Of a stretch of 35,789 nt of DNA, positions 32,919 to 35,789 are shown piece after piece. The DNA is from Lysinibacillus sp. (GTDB lineage Bacteria > Bacillota > Bacilli > Bacillales_A > Planococcaceae). A program made the position numbers and the translations under genes. The stretch spans positions 1 through 35,789 of the forward strand of contig JAPSKP010000017.1 in NCBI GenBank assembly GCA_031181585.1. The letters are read 5' to 3'. The notes beneath the pieces were generated by a model. That model was not told where the DNA came from. It was given only the letters and a program-made list of their open reading frames with translations, and did no database searches. Each line of letters begins with the position of its first letter. Position 1 is the stretch's first letter.

Positions 32919-33983
32919 ATGCTCGAATATATTGCGATTGGGATCGCACTCTTCTTTGCAGCAAATATAGGAGCCAGCGGGGCAGCTGCTTCTATGGGAG
33001 TGGCGTATGGCTCGGGCGCGATTAAGAGTGCCCGGCTCGCCTTGCTTCTCTGCGCTATTGGTGTATTACTAGGAGCAGTAATAGGGGGAGGGGAAGTTGT
33101 TAAAACGATTAGTGGCGGCATTATCCCTGAGAGTATTATTACAGTAAAGCTCGTTATAATTATTTTAATTGCATCAACAAGCACACTATTTATCGCAAAC
33201 TTAATGGGCATCCCCTTATCGACGAGTGAGGTAACTGTTGGAGCGATTGTCGGCGTAGGAATTGCTTATCAAGTTCTATTTATAAATAAATTACTATATA
33301 TCATGGCTTTTTGGGTAATCATCCCGGTCGTTGCATTTTTCATGTTATTCATCGGGGGGAAGGTCCTCTATTTTCTGCAGGAAAAAGGTCGTTTGAAGGA
33401 TCGTCCTCTTTTTACATATTTGCTGATTTTGGCTGGTTTTTTTGAAGCTTTCTCAGCTGGGATGAACAATGTGGCCAATGCTGTGGGACCGCTTGTAGGA
33501 GCTAGTATTATGACAGTTCCTCAGGGGATCTGGATCGGCGGAATTTTTGTCGGTATAGGAGCGCTGCTTCTTGGAAAGAGAGTTCTTGAAACAAATGGTA
33601 AAAAAATTACTCGTTATGAAAAAACAGAAGGTATTTTAATTTCAAGCACAGGAGCTATTTTAGTAACAATCAGTTCGATCTTTGGTTTGCCTGTCCCTTT
33701 AACACAGGTCACTTCATCTGGCATCATCGGACTGGGTGTAGCTAAAAATGGTGTGAAAGTGTTTGATAAAAATATAGTAAAGAAGATTTTTAGAATTTGG
33801 ATTGTGTCTCCGCTATTTTCATTAGCGATCTCTTATATGCTCGTTAAGCTATTTATAGAAAATGACTTTTATTCAATTGTTGTACTAGCAAGCATGGCAA
33901 TTGCCATTATCGGTTCTATGAGTCTTATGAAGATTGTACGAGAAGAGGCGCGAACATTTAATGATGAAGGTTCTGGAATTTAA
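32919..33983 (+). CDS. cysP: Sulfate permease CysP (PiT family)
   Basis: Imports sulfate for assimilation. 354 residues, about eleven hydrophobic segments, two PiT repeats: [10 protein letters not shown] (14-23) and [11 protein letters not shown] (181-191), the second close to the phosphate-permease motif GANDVAN. Placed between cysH and sat, as in B. subtilis, where CysP was shown to be a sulfate transporter. ATG 32919 behind AAAGGAGGG. Phosphate as substrate is unlikely given the operon. Confidence 0.92.
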   Translation: MLEYIAIGIALFFAANIGASGAAASMGVAYGSGAIKSARLALLLCAIGVLLGAVIGGGEVVKTISGGIIPESIITVKLVIIILIASTSTLFIANLMGIPLSTSEVTVGAIVGVGIAYQVLFINKLLYIMAFWVIIPVVAFFMLFIGGKVLYFLQEKGRLKDRPLFTYLLILAGFFEAFSAGMNNVANAVGPLVGASIMTVPQGIWIGGIFVGIGALLLGKRVLETNGKKITRYEKTEGILISSTGAILVTISSIFGLPVPLTQVTSSGIIGLGVAKNGVKVFDKNIVKKIFRIWIVSPLFSLAISYMLVKLFIENDFYSIVVLASMAIAIIGSMSLMKIVREEARTFNDEGSGI

Positions 33984-34012
33984 ACCAACCAAACAAATTG
34001 GAGGAATGTGAA

Positions 34013-35152
34013 ATGAGTTTACAACCACACGGGGGAAAATTAATCGATGCGTATTATCCGGAAACAAATGTGACAGCACTGGCTAAAGAAATCGAAATTG
34101 ATGCTATTGCATTAAGTGATTTAGAGCTGATCGGTATTGGAGCATACAGCCCGATTGAGGGATTTCTGAATAAAGAGGATTACGAAACAGTTGTGGAAAA
34201 CATGCGTCTAGCTTCTGGACTTGTATGGAGTATTCCAATTACGTTACCTGTAAATCCAGCAATAGCAAGAACATTGGTAAAGGGCGAAGAGGTAAAACTT
34301 GTTCAAGAGGGCACTGTATATGGAACATTAACAGTTGGAGATGTCTATGAGCCCGATAAAGAAAAGGAAGCGAAATCTGTATATGGCACGGCAGACAAAG
34401 CCCATCCAGGAGTAGCAAAATTATTTGAGCGTCCTTCTGTCTATGTTGGCGGATCTGTCAAATTAATTAAAAAGTCAGAAAAGCCATTCCCAGCATATAC
34501 ATTCGAACCAAAGGAAACACGCCAAATCTTTAAAGAAAAGGGATGGAAAACGATCGTTGGCTTCCAGACGCGGAATCCTGTCCACCGCGCTCATGAATAT
34601 ATCCAAAAGATAGCTTTGGAAATCGTAGATGGGTTATTTTTAAATCCGCTTGTAGGAGAAACGAAGTCTGATGATATTTCTGCAGCCATTCGTATGGAAA
34701 GCTATGAAGTATTGTTAGAGAAGTATTATCCAACGGAGCGTGTGCAGCTTGGCGTATTCCTTGCAGCAATGCGCTATGCAGGACCGCGTGAGGCGATTTT
34801 CCATGCGTTGGTCCGCAAAAACTATGGCTGCACGCATTTTATCGTTGGCCGGGATCATGCAGGGGTCGGCGATTATTACGGCACATATGATGCTCAAAAG
34901 TTATTTGATGTGTTCGAGCCGGAGGAAATCGGCATTACACCTTTAAAATTTGAACATAGCTTTTACTGCACGGAATGTGAGGGTATGGCTACAACAAAAA
35001 CATGTGCACATGGCCCAGAAGCCCGTGTCATTTTATCTGGAACAAAGGTACGCGAAATGCTAAGAGCAGGAGAAATCCCACCAAGCACTTTCAGCCGCAA
35101 GGAAGTAATCGAAGTGTTGATTCGCGGATTACGCGAAGAAGCGACTGTTTAG
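34013..35152 (+). CDS. sat: Sulfate adenylyltransferase
   Basis: Makes adenylyl sulfate (APS) from ATP and sulfate. 379 residues of the single-chain dissimilatory/fungal-type ATP sulfurylase. QTRNP (185-189) and the HxxH site HRAH (191-194) form the catalytic centre; [13 protein letters not shown] near residue 283 is intact. A Cys cluster [13 protein letters not shown] near residue 323 is common in Bacillus enzymes. The frame opens at 33998, but TTG there lies on the ribosome site; ATG 34013 follows GGAGGA. Followed by cysC after 13 bases. Confidence 0.96.
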   Translation: MSLQPHGGKLIDAYYPETNVTALAKEIEIDAIALSDLELIGIGAYSPIEGFLNKEDYETVVENMRLASGLVWSIPITLPVNPAIARTLVKGEEVKLVQEGTVYGTLTVGDVYEPDKEKEAKSVYGTADKAHPGVAKLFERPSVYVGGSVKLIKKSEKPFPAYTFEPKETRQIFKEKGWKTIVGFQTRNPVHRAHEYIQKIALEIVDGLFLNPLVGETKSDDISAAIRMESYEVLLEKYYPTERVQLGVFLAAMRYAGPREAIFHALVRKNYGCTHFIVGRDHAGVGDYYGTYDAQKLFDVFEPEEIGITPLKFEHSFYCTECEGMATTKTCAHGPEARVILSGTKVREMLRAGEIPPSTFSRKEVIEVLIRGLREEATV

Positions 35153-35165
35153 GAGGAGAACGAAA

Positions 35166-35759
35166 ATGAGTACAAATATTGTATGGCATGAAGCTTCCAT
35201 AAAAAAAGAGGAACGCCGCGAAAAAAATGGACATTCAAGCTTTATTCTCTGGTTCACTGGACTTTCTGCATCGGGTAAATCTTCGGTTGCGAATGCTTTT
35301 GCACACAAGCTGTTTGAAAACGATAAACAGGCTTTTGTTCTAGACGGAGACAATATACGTCATGGATTGAACAATGATTTAGGGTTTGATGAGGTTAGCC
35401 GTAAAGAGAATATTCGCCGTATTGGTGAGGTAGCAAAACTATTTGTAGAAAGCGGACAAATTGTATTAACTGCTTTTATTTCCCCTTACCGAGAAGACCG
35501 CCAAGTAGTACGAAGCTTGGTGCAGGAAGGTGAATTTATTGAGGTCTTTGTGAAATGCTCGGTAGAAGCTTGTGAAAAAAGGGACCCTAAAGGGCTATAT
35601 AAAAAAGCTCGTAATAATGAAATCCCTCATTTTACGGGCATTAGTGCTCCCTATGAGGAGCCGGTTAATCCTGAAATAATTCTGGATACAGAGCAGTATT
35701 CGATCGAGGAATGCGTGGAGCAGTTGCAGCAAATTCTATCGGAAAAAGGATATATTTAA
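35166..35759 (+). CDS. cysC: Adenylylsulfate kinase
   Basis: Phosphorylates APS to PAPS. 197 residues: P-loop GLSASGKS (32-39), [10 protein letters not shown] (60-69), FISPYRED and the lid region DPKGLYKKA are all present. ATG 35166 follows AGGAGGAG. Last gene of the operon in the window; B. subtilis continues with siroheme genes ylnDEF, but here a hairpin comes directly after. Confidence 0.96.
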   Translation: MSTNIVWHEASIKKEERREKNGHSSFILWFTGLSASGKSSVANAFAHKLFENDKQAFVLDGDNIRHGLNNDLGFDEVSRKENIRRIGEVAKLFVESGQIVLTAFISPYREDRQVVRSLVQEGEFIEVFVKCSVEACEKRDPKGLYKKARNNEIPHFTGISAPYEEPVNPEIILDTEQYSIEECVEQLQQILSEKGYI

Positions 35760-35765
35760 CGAATG

Positions 35766-35789
35766 AGCGGTCAACTAAAGTTGACCGCT
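35766..35789 (+). terminator. Terminator of the sulfate operon (cut by window end)
   Basis: AGCGGTCAACT (35766-35776)/AGTTGACCGCT (35779-35789), an 11-base stem. The T-run, if any, lies outside. Confidence 0.75.

Noticed and set aside
1..35789. CRISPR arrays, tRNA or rRNA genes, IS elements
   Set aside because: No regularly spaced repeats, tRNA cloverleaf, rRNA sequence or transposase frame was noticed.

Overview
The window reads as chromosome of a low-to-moderate GC Firmicute. Gene content and order (speA, yktA, yktB, yktC/suhB, ylaF, typA, ylaH, ylaI, ylaN, ftsW, pycA, ctaA, ctaCDEF) follow the Bacillus subtilis yktA-to-cta neighbourhood. The departures (no ctaB or ctaG at the cta locus, shorter ykt/yla segment, a secreted orphan and an ABC cassette inserted) suggest a Bacillales relative, probably Planococcaceae/Caryophanaceae (Lysinibacillus or Solibacillus type). 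That placement is inference; no rRNA or other marker is present.

Layout. 1-2200: a small array of immunity-type genes (SMI1/SUKH-like, Imm6-like, SMI1/KNR4) with decayed coding scraps between them, as found downstream of polymorphic toxins; the toxin is not in the window. 2240-4069: endonuclease V and a short-chain dehydrogenase that lacks the usual catalytic residues. 4073-4327: a terminator hairpin present twice, flanking a GC-rich inverted-repeat segment. 4333-7440: divergent cstA and lrgAB-like genes, both from families with pyruvate-transport members. 7468-13358: speA, a nitronate monooxygenase-like gene, yktA, a Fur-box-controlled ferrochelatase paralogue broken by one in-frame TGA, yktB, a small gene and an inositol-monophosphatase. 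13410-15998: ylaF, typA, ylaH. 15999-20056: an AT-rich accessory stretch with a tiny membrane ORF, a secreted orphan and a NitT/TauT-type ABC importer. 20230-26088: ylaI, a conserved unknown, ylaN, ftsW and pyruvate carboxylase. 26117-31921: heme A synthase and the caa3 oxidase operon ctaCDEF, separated by an 884-base gap holding ResD-like boxes on the ctaA side and a long structured leader on the ctaC side. 32023-35789: assimilatory sulfate operon cysH-cysP-sat-cysC behind its own promoter and a leader terminator.

How the genes work together: heme and respiration form one theme (ctaA makes heme A for CtaD; CtaC carries CuA and cytochrome c; the dead or leaky ferrochelatase and YlaN both connect to Fur and iron). 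Pyruvate is another (cstA, lrgAB, pycA). Sulfate uptake and reduction are complete from import to sulfite. The points most worth a second look are the in-frame TGA in the Fur-regulated ferrochelatase, the ctaC leader with a 20-codon ORF lying over two mutually exclusive hairpins, the duplicated terminator around a repeat element, the SDR without its catalytic tetrad, and the cysH leader terminator with no recognised riboswitch.
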